Shown one piece after another: positions 1 to 11,639 of a stretch of DNA of 64,000 bases (its first letter is position 1; each line of letters starts with the position of its first letter). This DNA comes from Okapia johnstoni. Taxonomy: Eukaryota > Chordata > Mammalia > Artiodactyla > Giraffidae. The notes under the pieces are model-generated. The model saw only the letters and a program-made list of their open reading frames with translations. It made no database searches and was not told the DNA's origin. The translations under genes were made by a program, and so were the position numbers. The DNA lies in the NCBI GenBank assembly GCA_024291935.2, contig CM044307.1, forward strand, positions 94,369,461 through 94,433,460, given 5' to 3'.

Positions 1-308
1 TCCATCCTAAAGGAGATCAGTCCTGAATGTTCATTGGAAGGACTGATGCTGAAGCTGAAGCTCCAATACTTTGGCCACGTGATGTAAAGAACTTACTCCT
101 TGGAAAAGACCCTGATGCTGGGAAAGATTGAAGACAGGAGAAGAAGGGGATGACAGAGGGTGAGATGGTTGGATGTCATCACCGACTTGATGGGCATGAG
201 TCTGAGCAAGCTCTGGGAGTTGGTGAGGGACAGGGAAGCCTGGTGTGCTGCAGTTCATGGGGTCACAAAGAGTCAGACACGACTGAGTGACAGAAGTGAA
301 CTGAACAC
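1..308 (+). mobile_element. BovB (RTE) LINE 3' end, cut by window edge
   Basis: This is the last part of BovB ORF2 and its 3' tail. The + strand encodes the [19 protein letters not shown] and [20 protein letters not shown] blocks seen in the other BovB copies here (for example 18650-18930 and 48640-48950). It ends in the usual GTCACAAAGAGTCAGACACGAC then CTGAACTGA-like tail near 308. The frame is broken (TGTAAAG in place of TGCGAAG near 83), so the copy is dead. The 5' part lies outside the window. Confidence 0.93.
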
Positions 309-654
309 ATTTTCTTGGTTCAGACCTTTCAGAGTCCAATTCTTTACATAGAATGATATTTTTCCCCAGAATATCTACATGACTTGTCTATGGCTTCCTT
401 TAGATACCATCTTCTCTGAGCACCTTTTATAAAACATTGACAGCCTCCCCATCTTCCTGTACTTTCACTCTAGTCCTTTATCTTCCATCATGTCTGTTCA
501 TACAACCCCATGACAAATTACAGCTTTACTTCCTCATTATCTCTTCCTTCATGTCAGTTCCATGCTGCCACAAATTATGTCTTGTTGCTACTATATCACT
601 GATGCCTATGACAGTCCATTGTATCCATAAAGTAGGTGCTAATATTTTCTTCAT
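309..654. other. No recognisable feature
   Basis: Pyrimidine-rich anonymous DNA. A 74-codon + frame (437-661) has no recognisable similarity and looks like chance. Confidence 0.5.
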
Positions 655-765
655 GTATTGATTGGGCTCAGAGAGGTTAAGGGCCTTGCTCAATTTGTAA
701 GTGGTGGTGCTGAAACTCAAGTCCAGAAAGTTTGAATCCAGAGTCCATATACATTGGGTATACTA
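655..765 (-). mobile_element. MIR SINE core
   Basis: The block GGCTCAGAGAGGTTAAGGGCCTTGCT followed by AAGTGGTGGTGCTGAAACTCAAGTCCAG matches the reverse-strand MIR core (gaggctcagagaggttaag ... cagagctgggattcgaaccc). It is well diverged, as expected of this old mammalian tRNA-derived SINE. Confidence 0.8.
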
Positions 766-1623
766 AATATTAGCAGACACTTTCACGAATTTTTAGTAAT
801 TTCTATTATGTTTCTCACTTCTCATGACATTTATTTTAGCCTGAGTTTATTTATGCAAATACATTAATGGCAGCAAGAGGCACAATGGAATGGTCTTCAG
901 TCTCCAGAAGCCACTCCAATCATCTGAACAGCATTTCACTATCTGTAGTGAAAGCTTTGCTACCAACACTAATGATTAAGAGTTAAAATTTTCTAGTAGA
1001 CCACAGAGCTGACAAACTTATCAATTTGGTTCATAAAAATGAGGAGTATTTAGATAATTGGAAACAACTATGATGTATAATAGCATTTGAGACCTCAAGA
1101 GAAATAAATCAAATGATGTGTATAAAAACTGAGAAAAGTGATAAAAATCATCTTGGCACTCTAATTATGAGGATTGCAAGAGAAAAATAAAGTACTGGAA
1201 ATAGACACAACTTTCTTTTTAATTTTAACCATAGACTTGCTTAACTAGATTTTTTGGAACCAAAGTCATCTTGAGAAGTAGGCATTCATCAGATATTTTC
1301 CACTTAATATTTTTTATGTGCATCAGCTTTCTTGGAAAATTGAAAGATTATGGGAGAAAGTGCCAATATAATGTACTTAATAAAAAAGTTAAGTACCATC
1401 TTTTCACACATGTACAATAGTAAATAACAAAAGTAAGCACATCCAAGTCACTACTTATCCAAAAATCAACATTATTCCAGAGGAAAGAAAATCACTTCAA
1501 TTTTATGTCCCCATTTACACAATGTATTTGAATTGCACACTTAGAAAATTCTGAGTTACCTTTTCTGTGTCAGTAAAATGAGAAAACTCCATTCCATTGG
1601 ATTTTGTGTAAATTCTATGAGTT
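766..1623. other. AT-rich anonymous DNA
   Basis: No repeat family, long frame or RNA gene recognised. Confidence 0.5.
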
Positions 1624-1868
1624 AATAACAAGATTGTGCTGTGCTCAGTAGCTCTGTTGTGTCTGACCCTTTGAGACCCCATAGAGGGTAGCCTTCCAGG
1701 TCTCCTTTGTCCATGGAATTTTCCAGGTAAGAATGCTGGAATGGGTTTCCATGTCCTAGTGCAGGGGATCTTCCTGACCTATGGATGGAACCTACATCTC
1801 TTGAGCCTCCTGCACTGGCAAGCAAATTCTTTACCACTGTGCCACCTGGGAAGCCCAATAATAAGATT
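1624..1868 (-). mobile_element. Bov-tA SINE with target-site duplication
   Basis: Bov-tA joins a tRNA-Glu-derived head (RNA polymerase III A/B boxes) to a tail copied from the BovB 3' end. On the + strand this copy runs from the tail (GCTCAGTAGCTCTGTTGTGTCTGACCC) to the head (GCCACCTGGGAAGCCC at 1841-1856). Flanking 12-bp repeats aataacaagatt (1624-1635) and aataataagatt (1857-1868) differ at one base and are the target-site duplication. Confidence 0.93.
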
Positions 1869-3519
1869 AGCACAATATTAATATATGAACAAAAAATTTA
1901 TAACTATCACTGCCACCTTTCCTTCCTATCTTAAACTTTAACAAGTATTTTCAAAATGTCCCCCATTTTTTTAAAGAAAGCTATCACACTCATTCTAATA
2001 TATGTGTTCAACTATAAATAGTCTTTGAAAAATTGTCCAAATATCCAAAAAGAAATAGAAAGGAAATACTTTTCGTAATACATTTATTGTATTCTATGAC
2101 TTAGAATATAAAATAATGGAAGAAAATCAATCAGAAAGTAAATTCAGTTTACAGAATAGTGAAAACACTTTAAATAAACTTTTCAGACATGCAATCAAAA
2201 TATACTACTGCCATTAAAATTGAGACTAAATTATCTTTAAAAATTACTTTCACTAGTAATTTTTTCACTAATTAGTATATTTTAAACTTATTTATTTGTA
2301 AATAAAGAGCTATCACTGAAAAAATTTCATCTATTTATTTACATAGGAATTCTTGAGGACAAGAGCATCTAGGTCTGTTTTTTCCTGTGAGTATGCATAT
2401 ATAAAGAGGCAGAGATAATCTTTTCTAAGAACAAGAAAAGTTAGTCTTGAGTATTATTTAACCATTTACTGTGTTCTGAGAGTGCAATATTGTTTAAAGA
2501 ATTATGCCTGCTTGGAACCATGTAATTGCTTAGTTGGGGTACTGTGGTCAGCGAGGGTACATAAAATATCTGAATACTTGTACTTTTAAAAATATTTCTA
2601 TCTTATTCATCAAAGTCTGCATCCAATTAGAAGGTTGGTCAGAAAATACATACTACCTACTGCTTAGGTAGCATTAATAGCCTTGCTATGCCATTCTATG
2701 GCAAATAGGTAAGCAAAAAAAAAGAAGACCAATTATGAAAAGCAGATTAAATAAGTATATAATAAAAAGAAATTCAAATCATCTGTGGAAAGTAAAATGT
2801 GAATATTCTTTTTACCATAGTTTTTAAGAGGCGAACTTAAAAGGAAGACTTTTTTCATATTCAAATAAAATACAAGTGCTAGGCAAATCCAAAATATTCT
2901 ATCAGAGGAAAACACTTTCACTATTTGAAACATCATGATTAGAAAAATAAAACAGATTTTTACAGAAATTATTAAGTGCTTTTTGACTAAGCAATACAAC
3001 TATAATTTACCTCTGAGTAAATGCAAATCCAAACAGTATTACTTAATACAAATTTATTTTCAATTAATATGCTATAATTATTTTTAAAGCTGTGTTAAAG
3101 AGCATAAAGTTGAGTTGAAGTTATATTTCTAATGGCCTTAACACCCTTTTTGAGAAATAGTGTGGGTATTAATTAAGCAAACAATGTACTTCTTGCCCCT
3201 GATAAAAACCTCTCTTGGCCCCTCCAAAGTAATTTAATAATAACTCGGTTTGTGCACATTATGAAGTTTTCATAGTATTGCTTCCACTTGATCTATGAGC
3301 CATTGTGAGTTACTTCAAGTGAAAAAGCAAAGTAAGACACATTCTGGGCGAGTCACAGAAGCAAAACCACATTTCTGTGCTTTTTACTTAGATTTTTCCC
3401 AAGACAAGCCAGACTGGAAGCATTACTTCCCAAGTGAATCAGTGAGCACATTAAGTTGTCATCAGCTGTAGCTAGGAGAAACAAGAATTCTCAGCAGTCC
3501 AAGGAGGAATGGGTTGGCA
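1869..3519. other. Long AT-rich anonymous stretch
   Basis: About 1.65 kb with no recognised repeat. The 88-codon minus-strand frame at 2733-2999 is low-complexity and hydrophobic and shows no family match. Confidence 0.5.
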
Positions 3520-3790
3520 GGACCATGGGCTTTAATGTCAGAACATTCTGAATGTTAAGTATGGCTTCACTTCTCACAAGCTATGTGATCTTCTAGCCTG
3601 TAAGTCTTACTTTTCTTCTCTCTAAAATGTGCTTAAAATTATGCTCAAGTTGCCAAACTGTTGAATGGATTATTTGAGATAATATGTGCTAGGCAGCTGT
3701 CACCATGTTTGGCATGGAAAAAACACTGGCTGCACACTTGTGGCTGTAGTTATTATCATATCGTCATTGTCAATATCATTATCATCAGAG
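3520..3790 (+). mobile_element. MIR SINE
   Basis: Forward MIR order is visible: CAAGCTATGTGATCTTCTAG (tRNA-unrelated core), then AAAATGTGCTTAAAATTATGC, TGGATTATTTGAGATAATATGTGC, then a degenerate ATTATCATATCGTCATTGTC tail corresponding to the (TTA)n-rich MIR 3' end. Confidence 0.75.
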
Positions 3791-4537
3791 AATGAAAAAA
3801 AAAGGACCAAGAAGCAGAGAATTTGTGAGGAATGACATATACCAGTGACAAATAGGGCAGTTTGGGGAACTAAGTTGGCAAGCTCTGGATATGAAGCAGA
3901 TGCTTCTATCATGCAGACCTAGGCATGCATTTCCAGAGCAGGACAATTCCTTAAAGGTATTGCTCCAGGCTAAAAATGAATTGGGAGAAATACACATAGT
4001 CCCAAACTGGCAGCCATGCTACCCAGCTGAAAGTGGTCATTAAACACAAACCCTTTGGGTCTATGTGCTGACCATTCTGTATCAGAAAAGCTGTGTGATT
4101 TAGATACTAGCCAAAAAATACGGCATCATCGAAACACTGCATTAAATTGGAAGGCATGGGAAAGTATGATGGGGAGAGAATACCTGTTCATTTTGTTTCT
4201 AGCTCTGCAGCAATCTAGGCTACATTCTTCCGTATAGTTGTACTAAAACTTCTCCTCCAGGACATAGGGACTAAGAAGACCCCTCATGAATATGCTCAGA
4301 AGATCAGCTAAGAAAACCTGACATTAATACATTCAGAATTGAAGCAAGTATGAACTGAAAAGGACTGAAAAGAAGGACTTTCCTAAAGAGTAAGACTGTC
4401 AGGAGTGAGAGAGGCAGCAGCAGGGTAACTAAACTGGGTTCACTGAAGAGGCCGTGTGGGGACACTACTAGTAGGGTGGGTTGACAAAAGTGTGCTGAAG
4501 GAGTTCCCTTCGTACGCTCCTGGCAATACGGCATTGT
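3791..4537. other. Anonymous DNA
   Basis: No repeat or gene recognised. Overlapping minus-strand frames of about 70 codons (3700-3997) and a 76-codon frame (4304-4534) have no recognisable domains. Confidence 0.5.
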
Positions 4538-4683
4538 TGTTGTTCAGTCACTAAGTTGTGTCCAACTCTTTGTTACTCTGTAAACTGCAGCATGCCAGCC
4601 TTCCCTCTCCTCCTGTATCTCCTGATATTGCTCAAACTAATGTTTACTGAGTCGGTGATGCCGTCCAACCATCTCATCCTGGC
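4538..4683 (-). mobile_element. BovB 3' terminal fragment
   Basis: Reverse-strand BovB tail: TTCAGTCACTAAGTTGTGTCCAACTC then CAGCATGCCAGCCTTCCCT and TGATGCCGTCCAACCATCTC. The complement encodes the [11 protein letters not shown] block of ORF2. It is severely 5'-truncated (about 145 bp) and abuts a forward SINE. Confidence 0.85.
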
Positions 4684-4685
4684 TA

Positions 4686-4895
4686 TTATTAATACACGCT
4701 CAGACCGCCTGCAATGCGGTACACCTGGGTTTGATCCCTGGGCTGTGAAGATCCTCTGGAGAAGGGCATGGCAACCCACTCCATTATTCTTGCCTGGAGA
4801 ATCCCAAGGACAGAGGAGTCTGGTGGGCTACAGTCCTTGGGGTTGCAAAGAGTCCGACACGACTGAGTACCTAACACTCACACACAGTGTGCTAG
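4686..4895 (+). mobile_element. Bov-tA SINE, head truncated
   Basis: It begins within the tRNA-like head (GCTCAGACCGCCTGCAATGCGG) and continues through GTTTGATCCCTGGGCTGTGAAG and CCACTCCATTATTCTTGCCTGG to GAGTCCGACACGACTGAG. The first head bases are missing, where it meets the minus-strand BovB fragment. Confidence 0.9.
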
Positions 4896-5207
4896 TGGCC
4901 AAAGCAGCAGGGAGAAGAGTGCTCTTTTTAGAAAGTGACTTAAATCATGTCATTTCCTGCTCAAAATCTTTCAAAGTTTTCCCCATTAACTTACAAATAA
5001 AAGTCTATTCCTTACAATAGCCTGAATAGTCTTTTTTCCCCCTAAAGAATCTATTTTTAAAATAATAATCATAATGCTTTAAAAAATGAGACTCACTAAA
5101 ATACTTTAAAATATGATTCTATTTGCACATGGTTATTTAAGAAGCACAGTGAATATCCTCTGTCAAGTACACTTACTAATGTATTGCAGGGGTTTTATTT
5201 TTATAAT

Positions 5208-5345
5208 TTTGGTTATTTCATTTAAAAAAAATATTGGAGTATTTACAACGTTGTATTAGTTTCAGATGTACATCATAGTGATTCAGTTTTACATATACAT
5301 ATATTCATTCTTCTTCTGATTCTTTCACCATATAGTTTATTGCCA
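5208..5345 (-). mobile_element. L1 3' end fragment
   Basis: GAGTATTTACAACGTTGTATTAGTTTCAGATGTACATCATAGTGATTCAGTTT is the reverse complement of the mammalian L1 3' UTR end. It is short and 5'-truncated. Confidence 0.8.
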
Positions 5346-5502
5346 AAGTGTCAGTAGACTGATCTGGTTTACATTTTTGATCTTATGTCTTTTGTATTTT
5401 TTCATAGCTGGTTCCTTTTCATTCTTTGAGTCTTATCTAAAATTCCAACTTTTTGAGAAATTCTCAACCTGTCAACCACTCTTCATCACTTTGGCCAGCA
5501 GT

Positions 5503-5857
5503 AACCATGCCATATGCTGTGCTTAGTCACTCAGAGGTGCCTGACTCTTTATGACCCCATGGACTGTAGCCCACCAGGCACCTCTGTCCATGGAGATTCT
5601 CCAGGCAAGAATATTGGAGTGGGTTGCCATGCCCTCATCCGGGGGATCTTCTCAACCCAGGGAGAGAATCCAGGTCTCCCGCATTGCAGGTGAATTCTTT
5701 ACTGTCTGAGCTACCAGGGAAGCCCCAGAATACTGTAGTGGGTAGCCTATGCCTTCTCCTGGGGATCTTCCCAATCCAGGAATCAAACAAGGGTATCCTG
5801 CATTGCAGGCAAATTTTTAGAAGCTGAGCTACCAGGGAAGCCCCAACCATGCCATAT
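5503..5857 (-). mobile_element. Two-headed Bov-tA SINE with perfect TSD
   Basis: The element spans 5516-5844. Read on the minus strand it has a tRNA-like head plus about 70 bp of body, then a second complete head and body. On the + strand the head end motif AGCTACCAGGGAAGCCCC occurs twice (5709-5726 and 5827-5844). It is flanked by a perfect 13-bp duplication, aaccatgccatat (5503-5515 and 5845-5857). So the doubled unit inserted as one piece, not as two independent insertions. Confidence 0.93.
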
Positions 5858-5930
5858 CAGTTGTTAAATATTTTTACTATCACACTTAGTATATATTAAA
5901 TATCATAATATATACTGGTAAATACATCTA

Positions 5931-6525
5931 CTGGGAGAAATATCAATAACCTCCGATACGTAGATGACACCACTCTTATGGCAGAAAGAGAAGAGAAACT
6001 AAAGGAGCTCTTGATCAAAGTGAAAGAGGCGAGTGAAAAAGCTGGCTTAAAACTCAACATTCAAAAAACTAAGATCACGGCATCTGGTCCCATCATTTCA
6101 TGACAAATAGATGAGGAAACAATGGAAACAATGACAGACTTTATTTTCTTCGGCTCCAAAATCCCTGCAGATGGTGACTGCAGCCATGAAATTAAAAGAC
6201 ACTTGCTCCTTGGAAGAAAAGCTATGGCAAACCTAGACAGCATAAAAAGCAGAGACATTACTTTGCCAACAAAGGTATGTATAGTCAAAGGTATGATTTT
6301 TCCAGTAGTCATGTATGGATGTGAGAACTGGACCATAAAGAAAGCTGAGCGCCGAAGAATTGATGCTTTTGAACTGTGGTGTTGGGTAAGATTCTTGAGA
6401 GTCCCTTGGACAGCAAGGAGATCAAACCAGTTAATCCTAAAGGAAATCAACCCTGAACATTCATTGGAAGGCCTGATGCTGAAACTGAAGCTCCAATACT
6501 TTGGCCACCTGATGCAAAGAACTGC
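5931..6525 (+). mobile_element. BovB internal fragment (RT motif C to C-terminal region)
   Basis: Starts at the conserved GGGAGAAATATCAATAACCTCCG block just upstream of RT motif C (here YVDD, codons at about 5957-5968). It continues through the [38 protein letters not shown] and SNQLILKEINPEHSLEGL blocks in a 156-codon frame (6122-6592). A stop in the SGPIIS*QI segment (TGACAAATAG near 6102) breaks ORF2. Similarity stops near 6525, before the usual BovB tail, so the 3' end is missing too. Confidence 0.9.
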
Positions 6526-7469
6526 CATGCCCAAGATAGATGGATACTTTGAGAAGACCAATGGAAAGTCTTGTGCTCAAAAAGGCAAATGAAATACCTG
6601 ATGAATATGATTCAAAATATGATTCCTATTACAAAGGTCTTCATCGTCTTCTGAATAGAATATTTATAAGACAAGCAATCTTTTCTCTTGCAAATAAGGT
6701 AACCAACTATTCTGGTTTGCATGAGACTCAGGGTTTTCTAGGGTTGGAAGATTTTCAGTGTAAAATTTTTCATTTAACATGCTAAAAAAGTCTGTGTTTT
6801 TACTTGGCCTGCAAAAAAAAAATCTCTTCCTGCAAAAGGTGAGAGATTAGAGGAGAAGACATAGTGGAGGTGGCAGGGTCTTGCCATAGTTACTTTGCTT
6901 CCTGCTAATAAACATCTTAATGAACCCTCTTGCAACCAGTGCCACAAAAGCTAAGTTCTGTCGAATTGTAAGATGACACATCCATCCTTTATTCAGCCAG
7001 TAAACTGCTTTGTTTTGTATGCTAAACTGCTAGTTTAGGTTCTTAAATTCATTTTAAAACAGTTTCTCTATACTCACTTAGTCAACACATATTTTCTTGT
7101 GATTTACTTGTAAAATAAATACTATTGCTATAGATTTACATGTTTTATTGATGCTTGCACTTTACAATTATTCTAATAAGTTTTGTATTCCTTTCATGAT
7201 GGTTGGTTTATGGTCCTCACTGCCTGAACAACAATAGATACATTTAGAAGGCAATCCAATTGTTCAAACTTACCTATTTATGTTCTCCTTAATATTGCAA
7301 CTGAGTATCTCTTTCTTTAAAGATAATATTATAATGTTGCTACCTAATAACTATTTGGTATACATATAAGTATTTTAATATTTGCTCATATGTTCAGTCC
7401 TTTTCTCTCTCTCCTCTTTTTTTTTTTTTCTTTTAACTGGAACCAGTGTTGCTAGACAGCTTAACCAGT
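6526..7469. other. AT-rich anonymous DNA
   Basis: Nothing recognised apart from a poly(T) run near 7418-7429. Confidence 0.5.
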
Positions 7470-7595
7470 ATCCAAATAACTTAGACACCATTTAAGAGCT
7501 TCAAATCCTAAGGAAGCAGAATCTCTGAGGCACAGGGCAATTTTAACACACTCTGTATGCACTTGATGTTTGAGAACCACTTGACTACTTACTTG
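7470..7595 (-). mobile_element. MER5-like hAT-Charlie MITE remnant
   Basis: GAAGCAGAATCTCTGAGGCACAGGG ... AATTTTAACACACTCTGTATGCACTTGATGTTTGAGAACCAC is the reverse complement of the MER5A/B pattern (tggttctcaaac ... cagaatcacc ... agagattctgattc). It is a non-autonomous DNA transposon fossil. Confidence 0.65.
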
Positions 7596-8805
7596 TGTGA
7601 ATAACTAGAACCCACCATACACCTGGCAGCAGTCACCCTAACTGTAGCCACGGTGTCTGGATGTGTGTTAGGCTAATGCGATATGCTCTCTGATACATAT
7701 TCCTTTACTAGATGGAAATAAAACCTCTTCTGTGTAGTCAAAGGAGATGCATATATAGAACACACAATATTTTCACAGACAAAAAGCCCAATGTTCAGAA
7801 AACTTGACTTCAGAAAACAGAAAAGTAATTTTATTTTCTTCTACCTGAACTTAATTTCTATCCTGATTGCTAATTCTGTCCAGGAATAGAATCTGCAATA
7901 GAATCAGTTCATTCTAGGGAAACTTAGATACTTCAAAACTATTTCAAGTCTAAAGTCAAATATAGAATGATTTCTCCTTACTTTCCCAATTCCCGAAGTT
8001 GATTCTAACATTCAAGGCTTATAAAAATTCTATAGTATTGGTAGGGAGAGAACTCCACTTCTTGGTCTTGGTTTGTCGTGTGCTGGTATTCAGGGAGACA
8101 CATAATTGTTTGGTTTTCATATCCATTGGCATTTGTTTCAGTGGCCTCTTGCCACTTGGTACAAGGTATTTGTGAATGCACATTTCCATTGAATTAACAA
8201 TTAATTTTATGTGATTCTTCTACCTTCAGGTAAGGTTTGGCTGTTTCTTGAACCTGCATGAGACTGCAGTTGACTGGATCCCCATCAGATATTCTCTGCT
8301 ACTGAAATCCTGGGCAGTCACCATGATTCACTTGGCACCTACATCACAGTGACCTGGGGGACATCTGCAGGCCTGTCAGAGCTCATCCAGAAAGTAGGCA
8401 TCAAATATCCTCAACTTTTGTTTTCTCAGATTTAAAGGGCCATGTCCTACCTCAGTTTCAGCACCTCCATATCAAACTGCTAAGCTTTCAAGCTTCAATT
8501 TTATTTCCTTCCAATTCTCTCTTATTCTCCCCAGCTCAGAGACGTAGAATTCAAGTGAGTGGTAAGGAGATTGCCAGAGAAGGTTAAAAAGAGTTGGGGT
8601 GTTGCAGTTGGTCTTTTTTTTTTTTTTTCAACTTTCACCTAGGCTGGGAGTTTTTAAAGCCTAAAAAGCAATCATTGAGCATTGGTTTTTTGCGTCTTCT
8701 AATGATAATCTCTCCTTAGAGCAAGAGTGATCTCAATTCTCACCCCCAAATGGAGGAAAGTCTTGGGTTAACATTGTGCCCAGATCCAAGAGGGACTGAA
8801 CTGAG
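7596..8805. other. Anonymous DNA
   Basis: No repeat family or gene identified. Contains a 15-bp poly(T) run near 8613-8627. Confidence 0.5.
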
Positions 8806-8809
8806 ATGT

Positions 8810-8962
8810 TAAAATATTATTATCCCCATTTTACCAATGAGGAAACAGTTTAGGGAAATTAAATAATTTTCTCAAGAACATACTACCGGTAAGTGGTTGA
8901 GCTAAGTCTCAACTCCAAGTCTGTCATACAGTCTAGCGTCTGTTCTTAACCATGTAATCATT
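8810..8962 (-). mobile_element. MIR SINE
   Basis: Reverse-strand MIR: TATTATTATCCCCATTTTACCAATGAGGAAAC, then AAGTGGTTGAGCTAAGTCTCAACTCCAAGTCTG and GTCTGTTCTTAACCATGTAATC. One of the better-preserved MIRs here. Confidence 0.87.
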
Positions 8963-9950
8963 CAATTACTGACCTTCCTGTTTCCCTCTCTCATTTTAGG
9001 GCTGACTTAGCATGCCCCAACTTTTCGTATGATGTGGCATGAGAGCAGAATGGGGAAGCAGGAATGAGCGTGATATGTTTGTGTGACAATGATGCTAACC
9101 GCGTTAAAGAATGGAATTTTCATAAAAATACATTTAAATGAAAATTAAAAATAAATGATATGTGCAAATGCAAAGGCTTATTCTTGTGATTATTAGGAAT
9201 ATAAATGCTCTGAAATGTTAATTAAGCCTCTTTAGCAGATTTTCCACATGAGAGGCTTTCTCACCCAGTGGGTTTCATATTTCATAGGTCAAGTTTGCCA
9301 ATGACTTTGTTGCTTTCAGCTTCCTTTTCACATAAAATGCCAGTGCCTAGACAAAAAGTCCATATTTTGCCTGACATCCATTTCATTGGAATATTAGCTC
9401 GCCTAGCCTATCTCTTGGAATTAGCCAATTTGAGTTTTAAGAATATCAGGCATTTTCCTGGCTACCTGAAAGTACAAAAGAGCTAACTTTGTCTTAAAAA
9501 ATCTAATTTATTTTGTCTTATTTTAGTTTTGTTTCTGCCTTAGTATTATTTGGCAAGTGATCATGAAAAGTCTGAGTTGAAGAATAAAAGAATGTGGATA
9601 ACTCTGTGGAGAAGCTTCTTACACTCCAGTGTGTCTGGCTCTAGAGACCTTTTGGATTAGAGAATGTTAAAAATAACTCTCTGAAGTTTTGGGGGGGGAA
9701 TCTAATGACATATACCAGGAAAATAAACAAAATTAAATAATTATTGAAATTTTCAATATTTGTAGGATGATTATGTAGAATGTTTATACGTACATTTTAA
9801 TATGCTATGTTAACATCATGTTAAATTTGATCACAAAAAAAAAAAGAAAAAAGAGCCAAGTACAGTATATAAAATTTAATGAAGTCAATTTTCTGTTGTG
9901 GGTTTTCAGTGATTACTAGGATTGGAGTTAAAATTGTCCATTATTCAATA
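8963..9950. other. AT-rich anonymous DNA
   Basis: No recognised repeat or gene. Contains a G8 run near 9690-9698 and an A-rich run at about 9834-9851. Confidence 0.5.
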
Positions 9951-9951
9951 C

Positions 9952-10160
9952 GGCCTTCACTTGTGGTTCAGATGGTAAAACATCTGCCTGCAATGCAGGA
10001 GACCCAGGTTCAATCACTGGGTCGGGAAGATCCCCGAGAAGCAAATGACAACCCACCCCAGTGTTCTTGACTGGGAAATTCCATGGACAGAAGAGCCTGG
10101 CTGGCTACAGTCCTTGGGTCACAAGAGTCAGACATGACTTAAAGACTAAACAACAACAAA
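9952..10160 (+). mobile_element. Bov-tA SINE
   Basis: Forward copy: head GGCCTTCACTTGTGGTTCAGATGG and CTGCCTGCAATGCAGGAGACCC, body to GTCAGACATGACTTAAAGAC, ending in an AACAACAAC tail. Small deletions in the body (CCCCGAGAAGCAAATG) show moderate age. Confidence 0.93.
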
Positions 10161-11639
10161 TTCTGTCTAGTGAGAGAATCTCAGAACATTTTCATCATCA
10201 AGCGGTTGGTTTGTGCCCAAAGAAGCAATAGATACACATAAGGTTTGCATGGCATTTAGCTTGAATAGTGAAATATGTGACCCCCAAAAAATATATTAAT
10301 AAATTAAAAACGCTTTTTTTTCCTGGATCAGTCTTCTGAACCCAAGCTAATGCTACATTCCTAGTAGCTTAAATATATGCATCCTTTGAGTCAGATAAGA
10401 AATAAAATATCAAAATTTATTACAAAATATATTTCAACTACATTTTCCATAGGGACAAAGTTATAGGTAATTGCACAATTCTAGTTTCTCCAGGCAGTAG
10501 GTCTGTAGCAAGATTTTTTTAGAGCAACCAGAAACAAAAATCATATTTTAGTGGCATTTCAAGTAAAAGTCCCTCCTCCCCAGCACCATGGAAAAGGACT
10601 ATATCTTAAAGGAGAAATTTTAGATGCCACCAGAGACCTCATGAAGAGTGCTTTACCACAGAGTCTTTAAACATAGGTCTTTGGTGGTGACCACAGTATA
10701 TAAATGGAGAGATAGAGAATTAATTCATCGTACAGTGAAGCAGAAAACTCACATCTGTTCTTTCTACAACCCAGTACACCCCATTTATTATTGCTTTTCT
10801 CTGCACTGTCAGGTCCAAGCAATTAACTTGTGCAGACTGGCTTCTGGGGGGATGGAAAGACAGTGTGTTTATCAGGGGGATATACTAGTTTTGGCTCTTT
10901 TAACATCAGAGAAAAAGAAATAGAATATCCCCTATGCTCTATGTAGACAAAGACACTATCAACTTACAGTCAGGGAGTAATGTAAGCACCAACCTACACA
11001 CATGATTTTACATAAAAGATAAAATTTTAGAGTGCTTTTTTCCCCCTTTAATCAGCTAAGAATAGATCGTTTGGAATGGAGTCCAATATAGTTATTTTAG
11101 TTTCTTGGTGAACGATTCGTTTCTAAATATATAGGTTACCCACATCACTGGTAATCTGGAAATGGGGGAAAAAAAGAAAATGATACTGTCGTTGCCATTG
11201 AACTCAGCAACAAAGGTATATATATATATATATATATTCATATATGTGTTGCTCATCTGAGGGTCTATCCTCAGGTTCTATCATATAAATAAGAAAATGG
11301 GGTGTGCTGTTGTATATTCCAGGTATTATGATCAGAAAATAGAATCTGTAACACTATATTTTTCGTGAGTTTTCTGTTTTTATTTCAACTTCATTTTCTA
11401 GCTCTTCAATAGATAAAATGTGCTTATTTCTTCCTACTTATATTGATTATGACTGGGATAAAATGAGTGAAAATATTAAGAAACAAATGCACAGAACTGA
11501 TCTCTTCCTCTTGTTTTTTGAAACACGTTTGTTCCTAGGCTTCCAGGAGACCACACATTCTTGTTTTTATTCTGCCCCAATAGTTTCTCTTTCATCTCTG
11601 TGACAGAGTACACCAGGTACCAAAAATAGATTAATCCAA
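10161..11639. other. AT-rich anonymous DNA
   Basis: No repeat family recognised. The 91-codon frame at 10648-10923 resembles no family I know and lacks any coding context. Confidence 0.5.
11217..11237. repeat. (TA)n microsatellite
   Basis: About ten uninterrupted TA units. Likely length-variable. Confidence 0.9.

Larger units (their letters stand above)
4925..5930 (+). mobile_element. L2 LINE 3' region in pieces, interrupted
   Basis: Three weak L2 blocks in order: 4925-5035 (CCTGCTCAAAATCTTTCAAAGTTTTCCCC), about 5400-5510 (GGTTCCTTTTCATTCTTTGAGTC), and about 5858-5930. They match the L2 region that normally reads ...cctgctcaaaa.cc..caatgg, then ctcattcttcaggtctcagct. An L1 tail (5208-5345) and a SINE (5516-5844) sit in between. 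This is a by-eye assignment of old, degenerate sequence. Confidence 0.5.

Noticed and set aside
31..339. 102-codon minus-strand frame (with similar ones at 18285-18935, 21183-21572, 38346-38660, 44698-45051)
   Set aside because: Antisense shadows of BovB ORF2 C-terminal sequence; the same frame recurs at each BovB copy.
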